Shown piece after piece: positions 55,301-64,000 of a stretch of 64,000 bases of DNA. The DNA is from Eutreptiella sp. 'Long Island Sound 2002' (taxonomy: Eukaryota > Euglenozoa > Euglenophyceae > Eutreptiales > Eutreptiaceae). The position numbers were made by a program, and so were the translations under genes. The notes under the pieces were generated by a model. It was not told the origin of the DNA, made no database searches, and saw nothing but the letters and a program-made list of their open reading frames with translations. Each line of letters starts with the position of its first letter. Position 1 is the first letter of the stretch. Where the stretch lies: assembly GCA_964036045.1 (NCBI GenBank), contig OZ038385.1:36488063-36552062 (forward strand). The letters are read 5' to 3'.

Positions 55301-58300
55301 GTGTGGCCACTTGAGTGGTCCGTCGCGCACAAGGGTAGGAGGGCTTTCAACTTTTTTTTTGGGGGGGGTCAATAGAGCCCCCCAAAAACCTGGGGGGGGT
55401 CCAGGAAAAGGGCTCGATTGACAAGGCCATTAACTAGGTATTATGAACTTTGGCGCTGAAGGCACTAGAAAATTTTTGAGCATTAAAAGTGGTCAATTTT
55501 TTTCACCAAATACATGGCAAATGATGACTTTTCTGAACCCCCTTGGCGCGTTGACTCCAAAAATCCCATTTTCATTTTTTTGCCGATTTTTGGGTCTGGG
55601 TCACCTTTGAGGCCCGGGGGTTCGTCTCGGCAGGATTTTGGGGGTCCCATCAATTGAGCCCGTTTTTTTGGGGGGGCTCTAGCTAGGGGGCTCTATCAAC
55701 CACCTGCCCCCCCAATTGAAAGCCCGCCTACCCCAAGAGGGGGATTCCTTGATTTTGAGGTGGGTGGCCATGATGGGGCCTACAAGGGTAGGGTGCATGT
55801 GATCGTCCCATTTGTTGGGCGAAAAAATGGGAAATTAATTGATCACCAACAGTCAAACAATGTTCTTGTACTTAGGGTTCTTGGGCTAGAGGAGGGAGTG
55901 ATGTTTGAGGGAAGCATTGTGATAGATGGCTGGAACAACACATGATACATGGCCGGGCAAACGTTCCCTGTTAGACAAGCCCAATTTACAACCCCCGAGA
56001 ATTTAAGCAAATGGGCTATAGCAGTGCTCAATTGGAAACCTGCCCATCAACCTACTTGAGCACATGGGCAAGGCCTCATATGGCTCAATGTCTTGGTTCA
56101 CAAGCAATGCTCATGTGCCACCCCCGACACTACTCCTCCTCCTCCTCCTCCTCCTCCTCCTCCTCCTACTCCAGTTTTTGCCGGTGCACTCCTCATCTTC
56201 ATCCTTGTTCTTCTCCAACGCGGAGCATCACAACGTCACAACTTGCCAAAGTGCAATGTATAAGATGCCAAGTTTGCAGCTTGTGCACTAAAGTACTCAT
56301 TTGTCAATCATGCAAATGAAGAAAAGCGAGTGAAGGACTCCCAAGTGCCATGTTGTTGATGTATACATTGGTGTATTGAACCATTCTCAGGGTGTACTGG
56401 AAGAAGAATACTGGAATGTATGACTTATGGGGGACTCTGCAGGTCCTATTAGGCATAGCACCCCCCCTCCCCCCAAGGGAACCTCCGGCCAAGGTTAGTT
56501 GCAAAAGGTCCTATTCTATGTTGCGGGCGCCACAAGGTGAGTTTATGAGATAAAAGATAAAAAATTCTTGGTGGAACCGCAATTTCCATAATGTGCAGAT
56601 TTGGCTGACCAACGGACACTCCAGCTTTTTTTTCTTTTCTTTTTTTTTCTCTCTCATTAATGAGTCCTGCCGCACACCTCACAAGAACGAGGTGTGTGCC
56701 TCTTGGGTGGTTGTAGTGTGCTTGTGAGCCCTGGCAGCATTAATATACGGCAAATTTGCACATGAGCCAAAGCATTTGGTCCAATCACATCAATTACAAA
56801 GAAGCCTTGAACGGCTTCCTCACGAAAAAAAAGTGACCCACAAAATGCTTCTTGTGTTGCCCATGTCGCATGTTCCTTAGCTTTAAGGAAGGCAGGGAAC
56901 AACAGGACACAATTGGGTTCCTTAACACTTTGTTTGGTGGGGTTGTTTGGAACCGGGCCCGGGGGGGGGGCGGCCGGGCCCGGTCCTTGTGTGCGACACC
57001 CCCCAGCCACCCCCCCCCCCCCCTCCCGAGTTTTGAAAGATAGCGGTGCGGGGGCCATGGCGTCAATGGCGCCAAATTTTTTGTAGCCATCCCTCAGGAC
57101 TCCCTACAAACTCAGGGGGAATCCATGTATTTCATGCACACTGTGCACTATTGTTAAGACATATTGTTGAGGAAAGCCTCAGAATTGACCCCATTCCCCG
57201 GGGTCGGGCGACTACAACTGATCGTGATGCGACACCCCCCCCAGCTATCTGTCCAAACTTGCCGGGGGGGGGTCGGCGGGAGGGTGGTGGGGGGGTATTG
57301 GCAGCTTGCCGGGGGGGGGGGGGGGCTGTGTGCAACCCACTACTATCACGTGCATACCTCAAGGGGGTGTCTGGGGGCATGGGGGTATAGAGGTATGTAT
57401 GCGATAATAGCGATATCTTGTCTTTGCCAAGAAGAAAGTCTTAAGGGCCTTAAGGACTAAAGGCATAGTACCCCTCTCAACTAAGCATGGGATATCCTCA
57501 AGCTCACGTTGAGTACTTGTCTGCCCGTGTTTTTTTGGCATTGGAGGATAATCGGAGATCTTTGGATGGGTTCTCCTTGCAATTTGCATCCTTACACAAG
57601 AAGAAGGTTTATCAACTTTATGGACCGCGGGAACATTTTCCTTCATCCATTTGGAGCAAAGACAAGGCTCCACCAGGTGGATCCTGGTGATGATGGTACT
57701 CTACTTTGTGTCGGTTGTGTGCAAATAAGGACACTTCTAAGTGCTCCTCCTTACATGCGTGTGAATGGCTGATTACTTGTGTGACTTTCCAAAAGATTAG
57801 CCTTAATTATTTGAGTAAATTGGTATTGTATGGACATTTTAACAACAATACTTGGAGATTGTGGTCGTTGGTACTGCTTTGGCGTGTGTTGTAGTCTATG
57901 TGCTTTTGACGGTGCTGCAACTTTGGAGGTGCCTGAGGACAGGGGGCTACAATGGGGCCAAGGGTCTTGGATCCAACATGGCGTTTCCGACTATTTTGGG
58001 TGTGCAATGGTCCATGGATGGACAAGATTGCCCACAAAAACCTGATGTTTTCTTCAAACCCCCTAATTTTGCTCTAAAGTGCACAGTGTGCACACACTGT
58101 GCACCAAAGGAGGGTGAAAAAGGTTTGCTTGCAGGGAGGGGGGGCTGGAAAAAGAGCTCTTGTGACAGGCCAACTCAAACGGGCTAGTCTAAACACCAGT
58201 GATGACTCACCACCTGAACTGCGAAGCAGCACGGAAGGAATTTTTTCCAAAAAAGTGTCCCCCTATGATACAAAACTCAAAACGACCAGCGCATTGTGGG

Positions 58301-60291
58301 GATCATTTTCAGCCATATATGTTGGGGTACCTCAGGACCCCCCCACCCAAACTCCCCCGTTGGCCCGTCAGGGGTACCTGTCAGCCCGTTGGTGGTTCCC
58401 GTCATGGGAGCCCTGAAAGAGGGGGGGGGGCTTTTCTGTTGCATGTCTGCTGCGTCACTCTCTGTGAGTTCCAGTTGCCTCGCATTCATCCCAAGGGGGA
58501 GTCTGGAGAAGGGGCTCCAACAACCGCTCCACCCCCTGTGCACAAACTTTTTTTTTCGCCCACACCCCCCTTAACTTGGGCTGGGGTGTCTGTAGCTGAT
58601 GGCAGATGTGTAGTGGATGATCCAGCCAACATCCTTGAAACAACGGGACAAAGGGACATGGGGGCTCCCTGAACTTTTATGGTCGTGTCACTGCTGCACA
58701 CCCAAGGGGCTTCCTCTTGGCCCAGCCTCCGATTGTCCAGGATTTCCGCAAACAGCAACTCCTTGAAAAACAAAAACAGAGGCTGGAGGCCATTTTCGAC
58801 CGACTTTCCCCCAACATTCACTGACTCACTTGCTGTTGTTTGCTTCAATGGCGTCATTATTGCAGGTGATCTCTGATCAGCCGGAGACTCTGACCAGTTA
58901 CGAACAGGTTTTGGCAGTGGTAAAGCTGCTCGACGACGCCGACCTTGAGACAGACAGTGCTAGCGCTACTCCTATTGACATGGGCACATCACTCAAGAAA
59001 GCCACGATTCGGGAGCGCCTGATCGGTTGCTGCAATGCGGACAAGGAGATGAAACCCACGACTCGCCTTTTTGTTCTTAACACGCTCTCTACCTTTTTGA
59101 TGGCGCTGGCATTGATTTGTTGCGCTGTGATTTTCATGTCCAGTGATAATTTCGCATCACATGAGCGGAGCCTACATCAAATGAATCACATGGTGTCGGA
59201 CGCCGTCCTGGATTTCGCCTATATTCAGGCTCAGGTACTGCTTCTGTTGCCTGCATCTGCAATTCCGTTGTATCATTTGTGGCAGTCAGTCGTACCACGC
59301 CATATACCTAGCTGCCTCTGATTGGTCTCTCCGTTGGGCTCCCTTTTTTCAGAAGGATTGTGTTGGGGCTCAGCATGTAGTGTCACTGCTCTCTCACTCC
59401 GCTACCAACCCTGCAGTGCTTTGGACCTGACCGGGTTAGCCCTCGTCAATGCTATAATACGAGGGTTGGGTCCTCCTCAATGTGGCAGTAGTCCGATTGT
59501 GTCCTCCTCAATATGGTGTTCATGATATGAATACAACGAGAGTGCCGGCGTGAGTCGTTCGGACAAGGCAAATGTACCACCATGCTGCCACTGTGCCGCT
59601 GTGCCACTGTACCAGCATCCTGCCACCATACTGGCATATCACCAAACTAAGTCCATATTGCTATACCACCCCATGCAACCTGTCACCATATTACCACCAC
59701 CCTGCCATCATATCGCTGTACCACCATACCACCACACCACCTTATGGCCATGCCACCTCACCACCGTATCAGCATACCACCATCCCATTGTCATATGATT
59801 TTGTGCACAGGCGAGGCACGAAAATGAGCTGAATTTCACCGCAAAGTTGCTCAGCAACATGTTCACCCACCTTGGCTACGAGGCCTCCATGAAGGAGTAC
59901 CAGAGGCATATCAGTCATGAACGCAGACGGTTGATTGCAGCTTTTGATCACAAATGCGACACATTGGCCCTGAGCAATGCGGAAAATAGCGCACACCACG
60001 TGGCTCATTGGGTTGCAGGTCTTTGGGAAATCCTACCAGAGAAGGACTTGATAGGCTTCCTGAATGGAATCAATTTGCGGCAGCGCCCCGGAGTTGAGAT
60101 AGTGCTTGGAAAGTGGAAGGATGACACGAACGCTTCAATCATTTTCCTGACGGATTTCAAGTTCAAGGACCAGTGCAGTGACGGTATTTGTGGGTCGGAT
60201 GGCCCGGCAGCTGCCCCGATGAAGGCAGCTTTATCTACCGCCACCGGGGCTTTGTGGGGGATGGATTACCGCCCACACCCAGTGGCTGCAG
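52340..60291 (+). CDS. membrane receptor with EF-hand-like N-terminus and Cache sensor, 3' end outside window
   Basis: Exons 52340-52546, 58866-59234 and 59811-60291, all GT-AG with consistent phases (352 codons plus 1 base). Residues 25-95 form a helix-loop-helix pair resembling a degenerate EF-hand (LWAVFNQHAVDGVISAGQI), with poor calcium ligands, split by the 6.3-kb intron. A single membrane helix covers about 136-160 (FLMALALICCAVIF). After it come an amphipathic helix and an extracellular sensor. This ends with TATGALWGMDYRPHPVAA, the final-strand signature of Cache domains in bacterial histidine kinases, chemoreceptors and diguanylate cyclases (consensus TG-x-x-x-G-x-DYRG-x-PVLAA). A second helix and a kinase or cyclase domain would be expected next. 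Start chosen at the ATG at 52340; an upstream in-frame extension is possible. Likely a surface small-molecule receptor; the ligand is unknown. Confidence 0.8.
53583..53668 (+). repeat. two tandem GTGCRC-motif units
   Basis: Two adjacent copies of a unit with GTGCA(C/G)GCAGTGC, AAACTTTTGTATGCCGGC and AGGGAATGC. This is the clearest example of a motif family scattered through the window. Confidence 0.85.
54990..55200 (+). pseudogene. unrecognised protein-like ORF (C-terminal fragment)
   Basis: Frame reads LPPFVRVVRLVLQLELGPTP, FVIGVFGTHIQMAQAYEEKM, AMSALKNMWGRRTNEEDKYS, NFWFRGTKYA then stop. Composition and codon pattern look coding. It lies inside the receptor's intron 1 on the same strand but fits no splice chain of that gene. 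Probably a mobile-element protein end; family not recognised. Confidence 0.35.
55333..55734. mobile_element. 402-bp MITE-like element with TIRs
   Basis: Left end GGGTAGGAGGGCTTTCAAC, right end reverse complement GGGGTAGGCGGGCTTTCAATT. Both are followed inward by a G run and then GATAGAGCCCCC or AATAGAGCCCCCC. No ORF. AA flanks both ends, which may be a 2-bp target duplication. Inserted in intron 1 of the receptor gene. Confidence 0.7.
55740..55945 (+). pseudogene. unrecognised protein-like ORF
   Basis: Frame reads FLDFEVGGHDGAYKGRVHVI, VPFVGRKNGKLIDHQQSNN, VLVLRVLGLEEGVMFEGSIV, IDGWNNT then stop. It starts right at the edge of the TIR element, which may have truncated it. No family recognised. 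Confidence 0.35.
56131..56168 (+). repeat. CCT trinucleotide microsatellite
   Basis: Twelve or so CCT units in intron 1 of the receptor gene. Confidence 0.95.
59570..59790 (+). repeat. degenerate CCACCAT-type minisatellite
   Basis: Loose repetition of CCACCATA(C/T), TGCCAC and CTGTACCA through most of intron 2 (59235-59810) of the receptor gene. Confidence 0.75.
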
Positions 60292-60361
60292 GTATGGTAT
60301 GGTATGGTATGGTATGGTATGGTATGGTATGGTATGGTATGGTATGGTATGGTATGGTATG
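60291..60361 (+). repeat. GTATG pentanucleotide array starting at a splice donor
   Basis: About 14 units. The first GT of the array is the donor of receptor exon 3 (GCTGCAG|GTATGG), so the intron begins inside the microsatellite and offers a series of identical GTATG donor-like strings. Confidence 0.95.
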
Positions 60362-60717
60362 TTGTTGTTGTTGTTGTGAGGGCACCCAGCACGTGCCGGC
60401 GGGAGAAATTGCCAGACACGCTCTCCCTGGGCAGGGCGCAAGAGAGCAGTCGGCCGGCGTCACGCTGGCCGGGCGTGTGCCGACAACGACCGAGGGGGGG
60501 GAGGGTGGGGGCCGCCGTGGTGTGGAGGGGGGGGGGGGTGCGCGCGCAAGGAGGAGGGAGGAGCCACCTGTGTGTGTTACCCTGGAGCCCTCCCCCGCTG
60601 CGGGGGGGAGGGTGACCCGACCTGTGCGTGACGGAGGCGGGGTGGGGGGGCTGGATGGAGGGACCACCTGTTCAGGGACCTGCGGGGCCCCGATTCCCCT
60701 TGCTTCCGGCCGCCGCT
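60362..60717 (+). repeat. inverted duplication, arm 1
   Basis: Reverse complement of 62507-62861 over its length with few differences and length changes in G runs. Shared landmarks include CAGCACGTGCCGGCGGGAGA and TTGCTTCCGGCCGCCGCT. The arm continues on its left into the GTATG array, whose complement (ATACC) also borders arm 2. Confidence 0.93.
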
Positions 60718-60796
60718 CCCCCACGACAGGGGAGGGGGCAATCTGCCTGCGTGCCCCTGAACCGCACGAGCGCGGGCGTGGGGGGGCGTTGCCCGT

Positions 60797-61293
60797 TTCC
60801 CGTGGGGCCAGCACAGCACAGCTGGTGCGGCCCTGGCGTGCGGGGGTTCCTGTGGGGCCTGCACAGCACAGCTGGTGCGGCCCTGGCGTGCGGGGGTTCC
60901 TGTGGGGGCTGCACAGCACAGCTGGTGCGGCCCTGGCGTGTGGGGGTTCCTGTGGGGCCTGCACAGCACTGCTGGTGCGGCCCTGGCGTGCGGGGGTTCC
61001 TGTGGGGCCTGCACAGCACTGCTGGTGCGGCCCTGGCGTGCGGGGGTTGCTGTGGGGCCTGTACAGCACAGCTGGTGCGGCCCTGGCGTGCGGGGGTTTC
61101 TGTGGGTCCTGCACAGCACTGCTGGTGCGGCCCTGGCGTGCAGGGGTTCCTGTGGGGCCTGCACAGCACTGCTGGTGCGGCCCTGGCGTGCGGGGGTTCC
61201 TGTGGGGCCTGCACAGCACTGCTGGTACGGCCCTGGCGTGCGGGGGTGCCTGTGGGGCCTGCACAGCATAGCTGGTGCGGCCCTGGCGTGCTG
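60797..61293 (+). repeat. 50-bp tandem array, 10 copies
   Basis: The unit includes GCTGGTGCGGCCCTGGCGTG and CGGGGGTTCCTGTGGGGCCT. GCACAGCACA alternates with GCACAGCACT. Several frames stay open through it and give repetitive Ala/Gly/Cys-rich translations that are not genes. Confidence 0.97.
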
Positions 61294-61299
61294 GGGGCG

Positions 61300-62100
61300 A
61301 GGGGGGGGGGGGGGCGCAGGAGTGAGGGAGTAGGCCTGGGACCCCCGCCGGCGGTGGGGGGCCCGTAGTTGTCTTGACGTCACGGCGCGAGGTTGGTTCT
61401 CTCGCTGCACCTGTGAGGCGAAAAGGAAGGGAGGGGACCGGGAGGGAGGGGCGGCGTGTGCGGGGAGAGGGGGGGGGGGGGGGGGGGGCGTGGGAGGGGC
61501 GTGTGCGCGCGTGCTCGGGGGGAAGGGGGTCGGTGCGCTCGGCCGCCAAGCGTCACCGTGTGGTCGTCCGTAGCGGGTGCGCGGCCGGGGCTGGCCAAAG
61601 TCGGCCGGGGAGCCCGGGGCGCTGCTGGTGACGGGGGGGCTGCGGACGGTGATGGGGCCCGCACCCCGCTCGGCGGGGACGAATCCCGCCGAGCACCATC
61701 CACGGGGGCGAATCCTGGTGGAGGCGGGGGGAGTGCCACACCGTCCCCTCGCGGCCGAACCGGACCGGGACGGGCCCCGCCGGAGGGAGACCGGGGGGGC
61801 GGGCTGGGCTGGGCACCGGGGCTCCGAGGCCCAGGTCCCGGTAGTGCGTGGGCCGGCGCGTGGGAGACCGGGCGGGCCCTAGGGCTGCGGCCGGGGGGGG
61901 GAGGGGCTGGAGGGCTGTGCTGGCTCGGGGCCGAATCCCGAGAGGCCCCCGGGGGCTGGGCGAGGGCCCCCGAGGGCGGCCGCTCCTTGAGGGGGGGGGG
62001 GGGGGGGGTTGCTCCCTGCCCGGGGGACGACGGGGGCCCCTCTTGAGCGAGGTGGGGGGGCGGGCGTGTATCGCCCGGTGTAGGGCCATGTCGATTCATG
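61300..62100 (+). repeat. GC-rich segment, direct copy 1
   Basis: From about 61570 onward nearly the same as 63610-64000 (shared: GGCTGGCCAAAGTCGGCCGG, CACCCCGCTCGGCGGGGACG, GGCGAATCCTGGTGGAGGCG). The part before it (61300-61560 against 63350-63600) is more diverged. It contains many G runs. No gene recognised; it is not rRNA. Confidence 0.85.
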
Positions 62101-62336
62101 GCCGCGCGGCATGGGACTATATCCCCAACCCTCCGCGCCGGAGTCCCTTTTTCGGGGGGGCTGAGGGGGGGGGGGGGGGGGGGGGGGCTGGCGGTTGTTG
62201 TGTGCACCCTCCCATGCGGGGGGGGGGTCGCCGGTGGGAGCTCCGTCCGGCGTGGCCGTGAAACCCGGTGGCGTCCCCTGGGCTCGTGGGCCCCTTCGAG
62301 GAAGAACCTCGGATTCGCCGGGGGGGACTCCGTATT

Positions 62337-62506
62337 ATGGTATGGTATGGTATGGTATGGTATGGTATGGTATGGTATGATATGGTATGGTATGGTATGG
62401 TATGGTATGGTATGGTATGGTATGGTATGGTATGGTATGGTATGGTATGGTATGGTATGGTATGGTATGGTATGGTATGGTATGGTATGGTATGGTATGG
62501 TATGGT
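62337..62506 (+). repeat. TGGTA pentanucleotide array
   Basis: About 34 units with one variant (TGATA near 62379). Abuts arm 2 of the inverted duplication. Confidence 0.98.
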
Positions 62507-62861
62507 AGCGGCGGCCGGAAGCAAGGGGAATCGGGGCCCCGCAGGTCCCCGAACAGGTGGTCCCTCCAGCCAGCCCCCCCCACCCCGCCTCCGTCTCGCA
62601 CAGGTCGGGTCACCCTCCCCCCCGCAGCGGGGGAGGGCTCCAGGGTAACACACACAGGTGGCACCTCCCTCCTCCTTGCGCGCGCACCCCCCCCCCCCCC
62701 CCGACATGGCGCCCCCCCCCCCCTCGGTCGTCGTCGGCACACGCCTGGCCAGCGTGACGCCGGCCGGCTGCTCCCTTGCGCCCTGCCCAGGGAGAGCGTG
62801 TCTGGCAATTTCTCCCGCCGGCACGTGCTGGGTGCCACAACAACAACAACGACAACAACAA
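62507..62861 (-). repeat. inverted duplication, arm 2
   Basis: Reverse complement of 60362-60717. Flanked on the left by TGGTA units and on the right by their complement (ATACC, 62862-62901). Confidence 0.93.
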
Positions 62862-62901
62862 CATACCATACCATACCATACCATACCATACCATACCATA
62901 C
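62862..62901 (+). repeat. ATACC pentanucleotide array
   Basis: Eight units, complementary in sense to the arrays at 60291 and 62337. Confidence 0.97.
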
Positions 62902-62902
62902 C

Positions 62903-63165
62903 GGCGTGCGGGGGCTCCTGTGGGGCCTGCACAGCACAGCTGGTGCGGCCCTGGCGTGCGGGGGTTCCTGTGGGGCCTGCACAGCACAGCTGGTGCGGCC
63001 CTGGCGTGTGGGGGTTCCTGTGGGGCCTGCACAGCACCGCTGGTGCGGCCCTGGCGTGCGGGGGTTCCTGTGGGGCCTGCACAGCACAGCTGGTGCGGCC
63101 CTGGCGTGCTGTCCGCTTCCCGTGGGGCCGGCACAGCACAGCTGGTGCGGCCCCGGCGCGCGGGG
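62903..63165 (+). repeat. 50-bp tandem array, 5 copies
   Basis: Same unit and same orientation as 60797-61293. The divergent end unit (CCGCTTCCCGTGGGGCC) lies at the right end here but at the left end in the first array, which suggests unequal exchange or rearrangement between them. Confidence 0.96.
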
Positions 63166-63199
63166 GCAGGAAGTGAGAGGCGTGGGTCCCCGCCCAGGG

Positions 63200-64000
63200 T
63201 TCTGAGGTCCCCTCCCAGGGACCTGTGGTCCCCCTGAACGTCTCCTGTGAACGAGGCAGGGGCTGGGGTGGGGGCAGGGGGGGAGGCGCTGCACGGAGGG
63301 GAGGAGGATGACTCATGCCATTTGAGGCCGCACTGGGCCGGTGCAGGGGGGCGAGAGGGAGGAGCAAGGCCTGGGACCCCTGCCGGTAGTGGGGGGGCCC
63401 GACGATGCTCTGGAGCAATGCTGGCTGCGACCACGGTGGCCTGCTTCCGTTGCCACGGGTTACCTGCGAGGAGCGAAGGGAGGGACAGGGCGGGGCGGGG
63501 GGGGGGCAGGGGGGGGGTGAGGGGGGCTGTGTGTGGGGGTTGGCGAGCGTGCGCGGGGGAGGGGGTGCGGTGAGCTCAGCCGCTGAGCATCACGGTGTGG
63601 CTGACCGGGGCGGAGGAGCGGCCGGGGCTGGCCAAAGTCGGCCGGGGAGCCCGGGGCGCTCCTGGTGATGGGGGGCCACGGTCAGCGATGGGGCCCGCAC
63701 CCCGCTCGGCGGGGACGAATCCCGCCGAGCGTCATCCACGGGGGCGAATCCTGGTGGAGGCGGGGGGAGCGCCTCGCCGTCCCCTCGCGGCCGAACCGGA
63801 CCGGGACGGGCCCCGCCGGAGGGATTCCGGGGGGGCGGGCGGGGCTAGGCACCGGGGCTCTGGGGCCCGGGTCCCGGGAGTTTGCGGGCCGGCGCGGGGG
63901 TGACCGGGTGGGCCCTAGGGCTGCGGCTGGTGAGGGGGGGGCGTGGGAGGGCCGGGCTGGCTCGGGGGCGAACCCCGAGAGGCCCTCGGGGGTTGGGCGA
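63200..64000 (+). repeat. GC-rich segment, direct copy 2
   Basis: Second copy of the 61300-62100 segment, running off the window. No coding exon of the receptor gene could be found between 60292 and 64000, so its next exon is beyond the window or hidden in this block. Confidence 0.8.

Larger units (their letters stand above)
52547..58865 (+). other. 6.3-kb intron 1 of the Cache-receptor gene
   Basis: Donor GAG|GTATTG and acceptor TTATTGCAG|GTG join ASIHE to VISDQPETLTSYEQ in phase 0. The intron is filled with G/C runs (56961-56970, 57005-57022, 57313-57326), a TIR element, CCT repeats, GTGCRC motifs and several unrecognised open frames. Confidence 0.7.

Noticed and set aside
60266-63434. Long Ala/Pro/Gly/Arg-rich ORFs on both strands in the GC-rich block
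   Set aside because: They run through pentanucleotide arrays, 50-bp arrays and G runs, overlap in several frames and resemble no protein.
61570-64000. rRNA or other structural RNA gene in the GC-rich duplicated segment
   Set aside because: None of the conserved rRNA strings were recognised, and the sequence is dominated by CG-rich simple patterns.

Overview
The window is nuclear DNA of a eukaryote, most likely a unicellular green alga. Genes are broken into short exons by long GT-AG introns, there are no operons, and introns and spacers are crowded with microsatellites, minisatellites, G/C homopolymer runs and decayed mobile elements. The protein types fit a plastid-bearing alga: a PHO1/XPR1-like SPX-EXS protein, a metallophosphatase of a type I know best from cyanobacteria, and receptor-like proteins with bacterial-type sensor domains. 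A large-genome prasinophyte is my best guess; no rRNA or organelle marker is present to settle it. All splice sites used here are GT-AG, which argues against a dinoflagellate.

Four genes can be assembled by joining exons whose reading phases agree at every junction. (1) Minus strand, 3229 to beyond 1: secreted or membrane PhnD-like periplasmic binding protein domain, open at its 3' end. (2) Minus strand, 19104-12780: complete 663-residue metallophosphoesterase with an N-terminal membrane anchor, seven exons. (3) Plus strand, 22856-40596: complete 638-residue SPX-EXS phosphate exporter/sensor, thirteen exons over 17.7 kb. (4) Plus strand, 52340 to beyond 60291: degenerate EF-hand-like N-terminus, one membrane helix and a Cache-type extracellular sensor domain, open at its 3' end.

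Genes 2 and 3 are divergent neighbours separated by 3.75 kb, and gene 1 lies just beyond gene 2. Three consecutive genes therefore concern phosphorus: a binding protein of the phosphate/phosphonate family, a phosphatase and an inositol-pyrophosphate-sensing Pi exporter. Such a neighbourhood is ordinary in bacteria but unexpected in a eukaryote. It is the most interesting signal in the window; joint regulation is inference.

Between and inside the genes: 3.2-12.8 kb is spacer with an inverted 0.2-kb repeat, a 29-copy 54-bp satellite (9.39-10.98 kb) and GC-rich filler. 19.1-22.9 kb is the AT-rich divergent spacer. 40.6-52.3 kb is spacer rich in transposon debris (DDE transposase piece, RNase H piece, ORF with nonsense mutations). 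The 6.3-kb first intron of gene 4 carries more debris and a short TIR element. 60.3-64 kb is an extremely GC-rich, recently rearranged block of inverted and direct duplications, 50-bp arrays and TGGTA arrays. No rRNA, intact tRNA or CRISPR array was found.
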